Shown here piece after piece: positions 22,401 to 31,077 of a stretch of 64,000 nucleotides of DNA. This DNA is from Maylandia zebra (taxonomy: Eukaryota > Chordata > Actinopteri > Cichliformes > Cichlidae), in assembly GCF_041146795.1 (NCBI RefSeq), contig NC_135180.1, positions 40,389,794 to 40,453,793 of the forward strand. The letters are read 5' to 3'. Made by a program: the position numbers and the translations under genes. Below the pieces are notes generated by a model. That model did not search any database. It saw only the letters and a program-made list of their open reading frames with translations, and was not told where the DNA came from. Numbering within the stretch: position 1 is the first letter of the stretch; every line of letters begins with the position of its first letter.

Positions 22401-23501
22401 AGGCAGGAACATTACTGTTGCGTAATTGCTACAGAATAATTTATGTTAAACTTTGTTATTGCTACAGAAGAATATTTATTTTATTATTTTACATTTACAT
22501 TTTGTTTTCCTGGGGACCCTGTGACACCCCATTGAAGAGCCGCAGGCTGGATCTCTTAAGATCTCACTGTTGGGTTTGTAAGGCCATGTTACTCCTAAAT
22601 TTCTCTCTTGTTCAAAGAGAAGATATAAAACAAAGTTCTAAGCTAATCAACCTTAGTGTTCTCCTTTTTAAAAATAATCAATAAAGAATCGAATTGTTAA
22701 ACAGAATCGAAACTGGAATTGGAATCGTGAAAATCAATACCCATCCCTAGTCTCGTAGGATTGAGGTGTAGTAGACACACTGATGTTTTGGAGAAAGTCA
22801 TTACTTAAGTTAACTCAGGAAGAAAGATTGGAGAAAGAGTCTAAAGAAGAATAAGCAGTCTACAGACTTCTGTTACGGCAGCTCTGCGCAGTAGTTACTT
22901 TTGAGGGAATAATATTATATTCTGTATATTCCTCATGTTGTTTACTTTGTTCTTTTTAATCGTACTATGTGATTGTGACTATCACATCATATTTTGCATC
23001 TAAATATCATGTCACACTTGACCTCTGATCTCACTTTTACATTTCACATCTGCCTTTGTTTCAGGTTGACCCCAATCGTTTCCTAGATGTGAAGGCACCA
23101 GAGTTTGAAGCTTAGTTTCAAAGACAACAGACATTTTATAAAAGCTGACCTTATTTAACTTTGAGGAAGAGATGAAAGGTCCAAAGTAAGGCGATATGTA
23201 GAATCCCTACTTTGGCCTACTGATCTGAAGGTCACATACACAAACACACATGGATGGCATGTTAAAGTAGTACATGTATATATATTAAGTATAAGAACCA
23301 GTCCATGTATGCACACACACTCACCAGGAAGCCAGAGCCCCACAGTCCTGTGGCCCAGGTAGCCTCTCTAGTCACATGACCGTCCAACAGGAACTGGATC
23401 TTCAGCTCAGGAACCAGTAGCAGGATGTTGCACAGTATGCAGACAATCGCCATGGGAACTAGAGACACGCCCACACATCGCAGACACCTTGATACGCACA
23501 T
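10494..23501 (-). CDS. transmembrane 4 L6 family protein (TM4SF1/4/5-like), complete
   Basis: Five exons join in frame: 23501-23325, 11339-11271, 11124-10970, 10815-10628 and 10519-10494. They give 615 bp, or 204 aa plus stop, against about 197-202 aa in human paralogues. The start [11 protein letters not shown] matches the family's MC-x3-CARC-x-G opening. Helix 1 follows, then a second helix, the hydrophobic exon-3 segment with [13 protein letters not shown], the large loop with GYLFNRTLW (N-glycosylation site) and [11 protein letters not shown], and a fourth helix. All splice sites obey GT-AG. Family knowledge: L6 proteins are tetraspanin-like membrane organisers acting with integrins and receptors. 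TM4SF5 resembles it most in the large loop. Intron 1 (11340-23324) is filled with nested transposons. The cysteine-rich cytoplasmic exon is poorer in cysteine than in human relatives. Confidence 0.9.
11505..11562 (-). mobile_element. SINE tail fragment
   Basis: A short piece carries the TATATAGCGCTTTTCTA motif seen at the tail of the window's SINEs. It has no tRNA-like head, so it is a strongly 5'-truncated copy or a LINE tail. Confidence 0.45.
11700..12030 (-). mobile_element. R2/NeSL-like LINE fragment, C-terminal part
   Basis: The minus strand encodes [18 protein letters not shown] followed by a [10 protein letters not shown] zinc-knuckle-like stretch, as in the C-terminal region of site-specific-type LINEs. 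It is one block of a LINE whose other pieces lie at 12342-12695 and 15171-15635. The SINE at 12031 and other insertions split it. Confidence 0.6.
12031..12341 (+). mobile_element. tRNA-derived SINE
   Basis: A plus-strand SINE with A-box GTGGCTCAAGAGTTGGG, B-box GGTTCGAGCCC (12083-12093) and a tail AAAGCGCTATATAAATACA. It is inserted into the R2/NeSL-like LINE, whose coding pieces lie on both sides. Confidence 0.85.
12342..12695 (-). mobile_element. R2/NeSL-like LINE fragment, middle part
   Basis: The minus strand reads through residues such as [19 protein letters not shown] and [13 protein letters not shown], typical of the region downstream of the RT fingers and palm in this LINE type. It belongs with 11700-12030 and 15171-15635. 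Confidence 0.6.
12696..13325. mobile_element. unclassified repeat, possibly a hAT-type miniature element
   Basis: Both ends carry variants of a GTCCACAC/TTTTCAAA theme in inverted order (about 12725-12780 and 13140-13280), resembling parts of the hAT elements at 16458 and 23696. No clean terminal repeat or target-site duplication was found. Confidence 0.35.
13326..13925 (-). mobile_element. RT-less membrane-ORF element, unit B (truncated)
   Basis: This is a diverged partial copy of unit A (13926-15170). It has a matching leader (CCTGCTTAGC, CTTGTCTAGTCTCG), the DLINWS start of the ORF near 13770 and matching 3' sequence near 13330-13440. The coiled-coil segment of unit A is missing and the frame is broken. 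It follows directly after unit A's 3' tail, so the pair is head to tail. Confidence 0.55.
14436..14636 (-). pseudogene. coiled-coil ORF downstream of the membrane ORF (unit A)
   Basis: The 66-codon frame has regularly spaced Leu/Ile ([16 protein letters not shown], then [16 protein letters not shown]), predicting a coiled coil, and then a stop. It follows the membrane ORF after an in-frame stop and a likely frameshift near 14700. I infer that it is the remnant C-terminal half of one longer protein. Confidence 0.4.
14723..15040 (-). CDS. small single-pass membrane protein of the RT-less element (unknown function)
   Basis: ATG at 15040 opens a 105-codon frame starting [21 protein letters not shown] soluble segment with [10 protein letters not shown] follows, then one hydrophobic helix at about residues 64-82 ([20 protein letters not shown]), a basic stop-transfer YRRNKR and a Pro-rich tail. 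A diverged second copy lies at 13805-13605. I do not recognise the family. The next minus-strand frame (14636-14436) is a heptad-like coiled coil and may once have been the C-terminal half of the same protein. Confidence 0.5.
   Translation of the reverse strand: MDLINWSLNAIDTLFSTRSLGSGEPEYPGGTFPAGYTMDGWQNWRVVCLAGLSIEDAEDIYLFGTVITGFMLIGVGLALVYRRNKRAEPAVQTPPRLPAGIEAMG
15171..15635 (-). mobile_element. R2/NeSL-like LINE fragment, RT finger region
   Basis: The minus strand reads [28 protein letters not shown] and [20 protein letters not shown], which are RT motifs of the R2/NeSL-like LINE type, followed by a frame-broken continuation toward 15220. It is the upstream block of the LINE whose later parts are at 12342-12695 and 11700-12030. 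Confidence 0.65.
15640..15772 (+). mobile_element. LINE 3' tail fragment
   Basis: It ends ATGACAATAAAGGGC followed by TATTCTATTCTA, the tail style of CR1/Rex1-like LINEs seen elsewhere in the window. Confidence 0.5.
15773..17570 (+). mobile_element. CR1/Rex1-like LINE fragment, split by a hAT element
   Basis: Plus-strand coding pieces at 15774-16330 show late-RT and C-terminal motifs ([12 protein letters not shown], then a [11 protein letters not shown]-like region by frame change). The 3' UTR resumes at 17411 and ends with TGTATATGTACAATGTCAAT and TTTATTCTATTCC at about 17560. The hAT at 16458-17402 is inserted in the 3' part with an exact 8-bp target duplication, so it is younger. Confidence 0.65.
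16458..17402 (-). mobile_element. non-autonomous BED-type hAT element, copy 1
   Basis: The ends are CAGCGGTTCCCAAACTTT and (reverse complement) CAGACCTTCCCAAAGTGTG. They are flanked by the exact 8-bp duplication TTCTAATG at 16450-16457 and 17403-17410, the hAT signature. The minus strand at 17309-17031 opens a transposase-like frame ([20 protein letters not shown] then [12 protein letters not shown]) that breaks off. The copy at 23696-24985 is the same family in opposite orientation. Confidence 0.9.
17640..18249 (-). mobile_element. L2-like LINE, 3' part
   Basis: The minus strand encodes the C-terminal RT-adjacent region ([44 protein letters not shown]). It ends in a (TTAC)n/TATATAAATAAA-type tail at about 17650-17690. 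It continues across the Harbinger insertion into 20048-21110. Confidence 0.85.
18463..19078 (+). pseudogene. Harbinger Myb/SANT-like accessory gene (3'-truncated)
   Basis: Exons 18463-18635, 18751-18821 and 18994-~19078 join in frame. The product starts [20 protein letters not shown], followed by a trihelix-like Trp pattern ([16 protein letters not shown], then [14 protein letters not shown]) and a Gly/Pro-rich stretch before TEAEQLA. In this superfamily the Myb-like partner carries the transposase into the nucleus and to DNA. The frame then runs into the reverse complement of the transposase gene. Confidence 0.75.
19078..19827 (-). pseudogene. Harbinger (HARBI1-like) transposase, 3'-truncated
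   Basis: Exon 1 is 19827 to about 19386, with an N-terminal region typical of HARBI1 ([30 protein letters not shown]). Exon 2, about 19303-19203, carries [12 protein letters not shown], which holds the first catalytic Asp. Exon 3, about 19120-19078, carries [14 protein letters not shown]. The later catalytic Asp/Glu region is absent because of the internal deletion, so no active enzyme is expected. Confidence 0.8.
20048..21110 (-). mobile_element. L2-like LINE, reverse-transcriptase part
   Basis: A 350-residue open frame (21097-20048) holds most RT motifs: [55 protein letters not shown] and the catalytic YADDIQL. It is 5'-truncated at about 21110 and continues at 18249 after the Harbinger element. 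Confidence 0.9.
21112..21288. repeat. interspersed repeat of unknown class
   Basis: A boundary sequence (GGGAGAAACGTTTCATCATC, then an AACAATGGGCTGGGAGG segment) separates two L2-like pieces and looks like a dispersed fish repeat. No target-site duplication was established. Confidence 0.35.
21289..21728 (-). mobile_element. L2-like LINE fragment (second copy)
   Basis: It has the tail sequence TTTATACAGCACCAAATCA at 21300 and minus-strand RT pieces ([11 protein letters not shown] near 21700). It continues at 22758-22840 on the far side of the hAT at 21737-22749. Confidence 0.6.
21737..22749 (+). mobile_element. hAT element with BED-finger fragment
   Basis: The ends are TAGGGATGGGTATCG and its inverse CCCATCCCTA. 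The flanks are GTCTTGTA (21729-21736) and GTCTCGTA (22750-22757), an 8-bp duplication with one later change. The plus strand near 21920-21994 encodes a BED-type zinc finger ([19 protein letters not shown]). No catalytic core is visible. Confidence 0.85.
22841..23324. other. intron DNA, no element recognised
   Basis: The part of TM4SF intron 1 nearest exon 1 shows no repeat or coding signal apart from the exon-1 donor at 23324. Confidence 0.4.
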
Positions 23502-23695
23502 CTAGATTTTTATAGAAACTGCACATGAAAACAGTCATGAGATTAACCGGCGAGTCTGAAGGTAAAAACACATCCTTCATAGTATTATCATTTCTTCTAA
23601 ACTAAATATCTAACATCCGACTCCTGTAATTTTAATCGCATTATCTGACTCTTCTAATATGACTCTGTAATCTTGGTAGTGTGGTTACTCTAATC

Positions 23696-24985
23696 CAGAC
23701 CTTCCCAAAGTATGGGGCTGCCCCCTAGGGGGGGTGCAGAGCCATTGCAGGGGGGGCGCGGTATGAAAAGGGGTGGGAAAAAAAACAACGCTTGGACACT
23801 GCTAGCACGGGGCGGCCACAGAAACGCAAAGCAGGAGCTGAAGCGTCGCTGAATATGTTTCCAAACCAACTTCATTCTAAGCCAAAGACTAGAAAATATG
23901 GTGAAGCAAATCTGCCCTTTGGCTTCACCTGCACAAGTGCTGAGGTAGGTCTCCCTGCAGGGTTGGTTTTCCCTGGGTTCTCCAAATCACGGACAAACAG
24001 GATCCCACATTCTTGATTTTTAGTTCACAAACACTTGTTGTAATGACTAACTGCTCCTGACATGTTGGAGATGTTTGCTCTTTATACAGTAAAGTTACAG
24101 CAGGATGCAAATAACATCAGGCTGATCCTGCCACGATTTGTTCCCTCGGTTCAAACAAACAGGATCCCACATTCTTGATTTTTAGTTCACAAACACTTGT
24201 TGTAATGACTAACTGCTCCTGACATGTTGGAGATGTTTGCTCTTTATACAGTAAAGTTACAGCGGGATACAAATAACATCAGGCTGATCCTGCCACGATT
24301 TGTTCCCTCTGTCACAGACTAACAGGATCCCACAGCTGTTTATGTTTTTAAACCCATTTTGCACAGAGAGGCATTTTTGAAAAATGTATTGATGCAATGT
24401 TGAACATTATTACACAGGAAAAAACCAACTGCACGTAAAATAATCACACTGTGACGCCTCTGCCTTTGTAGATGGAGGGACAGTAACTGCGTATAAAACC
24501 TGCAGACAGTCAGATTAACAGTATTTCGTCTCTATCTGCCATTCTGTGATTAATCTCCTGTAAACAATAACGTGGCCACAGCGTGACGTGAAAAAGGCAC
24601 ATACCTTTGACGCTGCCTGACGAACTCTGTATTCTTCGTCCACACGTAAACGTAAAAACTGAGTTTTAAAAAATCTCAGTTTTCGGTGATTCGAAATGCC
24701 GTTTAGGTGGACGAAACAGCTGCGTGTTCAAAACCACCCGTGTAGGTGCGGACGCAGCGTAAAAGAGTTTATTTTATTACTGCCTGTAATTTATTGCTGT
24801 TTGTTTGTATTTGCTTAATTGTTTACAAAATGTTTGAGGTGTGAAATAAACCGCAATGGAGCAAAATGTGTGCGTGTGTGGTTGGAGGATGTGTGTGTGC
24901 TTGTGCGCACGCGGGAGGGGGGGAGCGCGAACATTTTCCTTGTAAAACAAAGGGGGGCCCAGCAAACAAAGTTTGGGAACCGCTG
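23696..24985 (+). mobile_element. BED-type hAT element, copy 2
   Basis: The ends are CAGACCTTCCCAAAG and GGGAACCGCTG, with the exact 8-bp duplication CTCTAATC at 23688-23695 and 24986-24993. It is the reverse-orientation relative of 16458-17402 and longer (1290 bp), partly through an internal tandem duplication. The frame from 23792 repeats the [20 protein letters not shown] start and breaks after [11 protein letters not shown]. Confidence 0.9.
23996..24320 (+). repeat. 162-bp internal tandem duplication
   Basis: Two adjacent units start with AACAGGATCCCACATTCTTG at about 23996 and 24158 and differ at only a few bases. They lie inside hAT copy 2 and are absent from copy 1. Confidence 0.8.
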
Positions 24986-25255
24986 CTCTAATCTGACTCC
25001 TGTAATCTGTTTTTTGTAATCTTGCTCCTATACTCTGACTCTAGTCTGACCCTGTATTCCAGCGCCTGTAATTTGCCGTAATATGCCTCCTGTGATTTGA
25101 CCCATATAATCTGGTTCTATAATGTCTTTCAATATGACTCCTGTAATTTGACTTTGTGATCAGGTTCCTGTAAAATGAGTCCTCGTTTCAGATTCCTGTT
25201 ATTGGATTCCTCTAATTATGCTGTGATGTGACTCGTTTAATCTGGTTCTTTAAAA

Positions 25256-26254
25256 ACTTATTTATAAACTTACAAAATCATCCTTGAAATGTCATTGAAA
25301 TAATCACATTCATATTTCTGTCAATATCAGTAAAGTCATAGTCTGAGTCGAGTCTGAATTCATTGAATAATCATTATTAATAATACAAACCTGTTTAAAT
25401 AAAAACATTGATTCAATCATACAGATTAATAATCACTCATTCTTCAATCCTCGAGTGTTTAAATCACTAAATAATAATATAATTACAAAACTGTGTGATC
25501 ATGTATCATTCAGGTCAAATCTCATCAAAGTAAAAGCATGAATAAAGGCTCCTTCTATTTGCACTTATATGTTGAAATTATTAAACTCATTTACAAATAT
25601 AATTTCTCAGTTTTTAGTTTATTTAGTAAGATGATTTTTTAAATCTGTGACAGTACACAGACTTTGAGCAACAGTAATATGTTTCTATTAATAATAGCAG
25701 AAGTCGACTCACCGGGAAGGCTGACTGACGATCCACTTCAGACTCTGAGGAACAACCACAAATATCTATCAGCACATGCACCAGGACACGCCTCCCGCTA
25801 TTACGCATGCAGGAAGTACAAAAGATGGAAACTTACCCTCAACAGGACCGGCTTGGTATCAAACTGGAAAAACAGAAATAAACAGGATGAAATCAGACCT
25901 ACAAACACACACATGATGCGACGCAGCAGCTGGTGATTCTGCTTCTGTAGCTCAACACGAGGAGGGAGGTTTTTCAGGGTGGATTCCTATTAGTCGATTC
26001 TGTCACCACTGATCGTGACTGGTCAGCCGGACGGCATAAAGGTAGAACATGACTGGTCCCGATTACATCGAGGCCTTGAAAGACATGATATATTAGAAGG
26101 TAATTATTTGGAGGTTTCGGTGCATTTGTAGACAGAACTAAGTTCACAGCTCCAGAGGCTGGACTGAGAAAGACCTCCTAACAGTCAGGAGGTCAGAGGT
26201 CACAGGCCACTCAAAGATCAAATCAGTGCCTGTTCAGCTCAGATGTTTCTGCTG
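25256..26254. other. no gene seen
   Basis: AT-rich intergenic DNA. The 90-codon frame at 25664-25936 has no recognisable domain and no splice support. Confidence 0.4.
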
Positions 26255-26545
26255 CTTTTCTCTGTAATCAAATCAAAGAGTTTTATTGTCACAGCACATG
26301 TGAGTGAAATTCTTGTGTGCCAGCTTCACAAGCAACAGAGCTGCAAAATGCAAGAAACAACCAAATATAAGAGCAGGAATGTGAGAATGATGAGACGTAT
26401 GCAGGTTACTAGATACGTATACTCATTCATCCCACGTGTGTGGGTACAGACAGCAGCTGATCGGTTCTCAGCCCACAGTGGACAGGCGAGCTCACACTAC
26501 ATACTTCAGAGCGAGCGCCCGAGCTTATGTGAGTGAAAAAGAAAA
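26255..26545 (-). mobile_element. LINE 3' tail fragment
   Basis: Read on minus it ends TGTGACAATAAAACTCTTTG then ATTTGATT, the tail style shared by several LINE copies here. No coding part is recognisable. Confidence 0.5.
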
Positions 26546-27002
26546 ATCTCAGTGAGACATCAGTTTCTGTGCCGCCTGTACGTCAAAGAGGCCACGCCCC
26601 TAATGCTACAAACTTTAAAGCTTAAACAGGTAAGATAGAAAAACATCCTCTTCTGATGAACTGGAGTAAACTTTGGTCCACAGCAGCGTCTCCTCTGGAG
26701 TTTTTGAGTCACAGTCCGAGGAACCTAAATGGCGAGCCGAGGCGCCCGCGTTGAAGCATCCTCATCAATCAGGCCTGATGTGGTCGACTTCCTCACATTT
26801 TCTCGTGGAGCTCATTAGGTCACACAGCGGAAACCATGACTCCTTGGGGATGTTGACATCAGTTACCAAGGTCACATGACCGCAGGGAACGCAGAAAGCC
26901 GTGTGGCGATGTAACTTCCTGTTAGACCATACGCAGTGACCTGGTTTCTGACCCCGAGTCTCTGACCTGCTGATGCTTTCTGTTCCTCAGTCTGAGGTCA
27001 TG

Positions 27003-28085
27003 TCAAGTCAAAGTTTATTTATATAGCACATTTAAAAGACCAGTGTACATCAAAGTGCTTCACGATAAAACTGCAATGCGGGCAGAACAAATAGTACAAT
27101 TATACTTAAAATTGCATTTACATGGTGTAGTGCAGGCCGAATGAAAGTCACACTAATTGTTTTCAAAAGCTAAGTTGAACAAGTGTGTTTTCAAATGGGA
27201 TTTGAACGACTGAATTGATTCCGATGTACAGATTTCCACTGGGAGATTATTCCAGAGTCCAGGGGCAGCGATGGCAAAAGCACGGTCACCTCTGGTTTTT
27301 AAACGAGACCTTGATTGCATTAGGAGCAGTTGGCTGGAGGATCTTAGTGCTCTCTTTGGGTTGTACAGATCAAGCAGATCAGTTAGGTAGCTAGGGGCCA
27401 GGTTATTTAGAATTTTAAAAGTGAGCAGCAGTTTGAAATCAATGCGATATTTGATGGGAAGCCAGTGTAGTTTAGCGAGGACAGGGGTGATCTGCTCATG
27501 CATTCTGGTGCTGGTTAAATGGTAAATGGCCTGTATTTGTATAGCGCTTTGCTAGTCCCTAAGGACCCCAAAGCGCTTTACACATCCAGTCATCCACACA
27601 TTGGCGATGGCAGCTACATTGTAGCCACAGCCACCCTGGGGCGCACTGACAGAGGCGAGGCTGCCGGACACTGGCGCCACCAGCCCCTCTGACCACCACC
27701 AGTAGGCAACGGGTGAAGTGTCTTGCCCAAGGACACGACAGACTGTCGGAGCCAGGGCTCGAACCGGCCTAATTGATAAAAGCTTTTTTTTTTGCACAGT
27801 GGATGCTTGCTTCTTTAATTTAAAAGAACTATCCATGAGCACGCCGAGGTTACTGGCAGAATGAGAAAGAACCCATTGTATCAGTTAGCTGGCCCAGGGA
27901 AACGCAGCTATCAAAACAATAATTTCTGTTTTGCTTTCATTTAAGATAAGAGAATTCTGGGATAGCCAGTCTTTTAACCGCCTGCAGACATTCAAACAAA
28001 GGCAAGAATGTGGACGGGGCATCCAAATTTAGAGGAAGGTACATTTGGATATCATCTGCGTAGCAAAACCATCTAAAGGGTTCAA
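27003..28085 (-). mobile_element. L2-like LINE, split by a SINE
   Basis: It has a 3' tail TTTATTTATATAGCACATTT at 27014. The minus-strand C-terminal coding part is at 27503-27153 (ITPVLAKLHWLPIKYRIDF, TRGDRAFAIAAPGLWNNLP). RT pieces lie at 27800-28080, including a catalytic YADDIQMYLP near 28045. A SINE at 27518-27770 interrupts it. Confidence 0.8.
27518..27770 (-). mobile_element. tRNA-derived SINE, head truncated
   Basis: It has the same body and tail as the SINE at 12031-12341, in minus orientation. The 5' tRNA-like region is reduced to the B-box-like CCGGTTCGAGCCC. It sits inside the L2-like LINE and is therefore younger. Confidence 0.8.
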
Positions 28086-28313
28086 AAGTTTTAAAAAGCT
28101 GAAGTGTGATCTGTGTTTCTCTGCTTTTCCAGCCAATCAGGACACAGTACCTGAGTCACTTTGTAATGTCTAACATTTACCTGGATTCTTTATTCTTCTA
28201 CCTGTCTCTCACCTGTGGGAGCAGCCAGCAGACCCACAGTCCTCGCTCTGACTGCTGGATCGTTTCACACGGTTTTCGTTTATTCATGTATTTAATGTCA
28301 GTGTTTAATATGT

Positions 28314-28314
<1 letters not shown>

Positions 28315-28348
<34 letters not shown>
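28315..28348 (+). repeat. (CA)n microsatellite
   Basis: About 17 CA units. Confidence 0.95.
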
Positions 28349-28498
28349 CTGTATGTGCAGATCTACATAGAATTAACTCTACTGTGAGACACACGTGATG
28401 TCATAGAGAGGCTCCACTGATGCTCCTTTGGGCAAAATAGTGAATGGGGAGTTGCTCGTTCGTTAGTGTCAGAAAACAGGAAACGATGATGGTGATGG

Positions 28499-28504
28499 TT
28501 TATT
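28499..28504 (-). terminator. possible rnf168 polyadenylation signal
   Basis: AATAAA on the minus strand about 700 bp past the rnf168 stop codon. Its use is inferred from position only. Confidence 0.4.
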
Positions 28505-29211
28505 TCTCAGAAAAACAAATGACAAACAGGTTGACACGGCAGCCTCTTTAACCCCTCCCACTGTATGGCGTGGCCATGTGCCGCTTAAACAGGTGAGTGC
28601 TGCATTCAGGTGACCCTGGGACAAATAGAAACTCCCACTTTCAACATTCAAACCATAAAAATAAATCAGATGTAGCGTCACATGACCCACTGCAGTCAGC
28701 ATGCAGCGTATCCCACAATTCCTCACATTCTATCATGTGACACCAGTGACATCAGCAACAACACTAAGGAGACACATTCACACACCACCTGACCAATCAT
28801 CAACACGTTAACCAGACGTGGACGGGCTCTGGGCGGAGTCACAGAAGCTGGGGCTGGAAATATAATGGTGAGTCGGTGTCATCTGGCAAATGGGTAAAAA
28901 TAACCTGACGGCACTGAGTCCTCGCCAGCGCTTCCACCAGTGAGAAAGAAGCATTCCAGCTAAATGACGTGCAGAGGCATGAAGTCATCCTCCAGCAGAA
29001 CTTTTCAAAGTAAAACACATGAACTCTGTTCACGATTCCCCAGTGGACGGTCGCCGTGTGCTCACCATGACGACTCACAGGTAAGAGGCAGCGGCATGTC
29101 CACAAACTTCTGGTCTTCTGTGTTTTAAAGTAACAACAGCGCTCAGGTTGACAGCTCAATTTATTCATGCTCCTGCAGGAAGGGGGGGAGGAGGAGCAGG
29201 CAGAGGACACC

Positions 29212-30826
29212 TCAGCTGCTGAAGAACATCTCAGTCAAAAGACTCTGTTTGCTCCCCTTCCCTGAGCAGGAGGAGGAGGCAGAGGGCTTGGCGGTACAGT
29301 TCTTTGGCGTTCTCCTGCAGGGTCTTCCTGGCATGATGGAAGCGCAGCCCTCCTCTTCCTCGGCTCGTCGGTGTGGGCGGAGCTGGTAGGCGTCTGTGGA
29401 ACCTTTGCTTCTGTCAGTGGCACGCCGTTTCTCCTCCTGGTCGAGCTGCTTCTGTAGGATGAAAGCGAGCCGTCTGTCCTCCTCCTCCTGCCTCCTCCTC
29501 TCCTGTAGCTCCTGTTCAGCCGCCTCCAGCAAGGAGAAGGAAGAGGAGCCAAGGAAATGGGCAGAGACTCGCTTGGTGTCTGCTGTCACCTCCTCTGTGG
29601 CCTCCAGCTCCGAGCTCTTCCTCTTCACTGATGAACATCCTCCGTCTCTGATTGCCTTACTCCCTGGTTGATGCTTGGCCACCTCCTCGGGTGGGCGGAG
29701 CTCAGTCTCAGGCCCATAATAATCCAGCTGAGGTGGTCTTTGTTCTGCCGGTAGCGCTGCCTCTGAAACAAGGATGTTCTCCTGAAACAGAAAGGCTGTT
29801 GTAATTTGGTGTTATATAAATAACACTGAATTGAACAGAAGTTCAAACTCACCTTGTTGGACACAAGGCTGGAAGCAGAGCTACAGGTGGAGCTGGGCGG
29901 AGCCACTCGGGGGCACAGGAACCTGAAACAACAAATAGAGATGTGTGAGGTCATACAGATGGCGTTCCCGACACAGTGAGTCGTTTGTCCACGTTTGAGG
30001 AGGCACTTCCTGCTCAGCGATTTTAATTTCAGTTTGACGTCACATACTTTCAAGATGGCGCTGAAGCGACGGCGGCCTTTTGTCTATTCCAAGTCAAAGC
30101 CGCTGGCACTAAATACAAAGGCACAGACCGGCATGTGGCACAGCATACCGGCCAAGCTACAGAGGCCACGAGACGGGAGCGAAGCTGAAAGTGAGGAAAG
30201 CAGATCACCGGAGGCGATTCGAACCATCAATCCCGACAGAGACAGTGGGCGACTTGAACTCGCTACAGAACAAGATTGACAAACTCTCTGCTCAGAACAA
30301 CCATCCGATCTACCGTGACTGCAGCTGCCTATGAGGAAATACACACAGCAAGACTGCAGACACAACACCCCGAAGCCTTCATTATTATATGTGGAGACCC
30401 TAACCATGTCACACTGGACTGTTTGTGGTCCCACACGGAGAAACAGGACAACTGGCCTACTGTATGCTAATGTGAGACATGCATACAAAGCCACCCTCTC
30501 CCCCCACTAGGGAAGCCAGACCAGTGAGAACAAGCTGTCGCTGAATGTGGACAAAACCAAGGAGACTTCAGGAAGACTCGCTCCACCCACACACCACTCA
30601 GCATCCACGGTTCCACAGTAGAGACTGTTAACAGCACCAAGTTCCTGGGAGTACACATCTCAGATGACCTCACCTGCACCCCTAACACCAAGTTAAAGTT
30701 CAAGGTTCTTTATTTGTCACATGCATAGTTATACAAGTATAACACACAGTGAAATGTAGCCTGACACGCTCCTCGACATGTGCAAAGAAATGGGGGGGGG
30801 GGGGGGGGGGGGGTGTAGAGGAAGAA

Positions 30827-30900
<74 letters not shown>

Positions 30901-31038
30901 CACACACACACACACATATATAGGGGGGGGAAATAGGATCTCTGCTATATACTGTATCTCTGCTATATACTGTACTGTATATACAGTATATAGCAGAGAT
31001 ACAGTATATAGCAGAGATCCTATTTCCCCCCCTATCTA

Positions 31039-31077
<39 letters not shown>

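Larger units (their letters stand above)
23600..25255 (+). repeat. degenerate minisatellite interrupted by a hAT element
   Basis: Variants of TGACTCCTGTAATC recur many times at 23610-23695 and again at 24986-25255. The hAT at 23696-24985 is inserted in the array. The array lies just upstream of TM4SF exon 1, so it could be near its promoter. Confidence 0.65.

Noticed and set aside
30700-31075. several frames rich in VCV/IYI or HTHT
   Set aside because: Translations of (CA)n/(TA)n and poly-G tracts.
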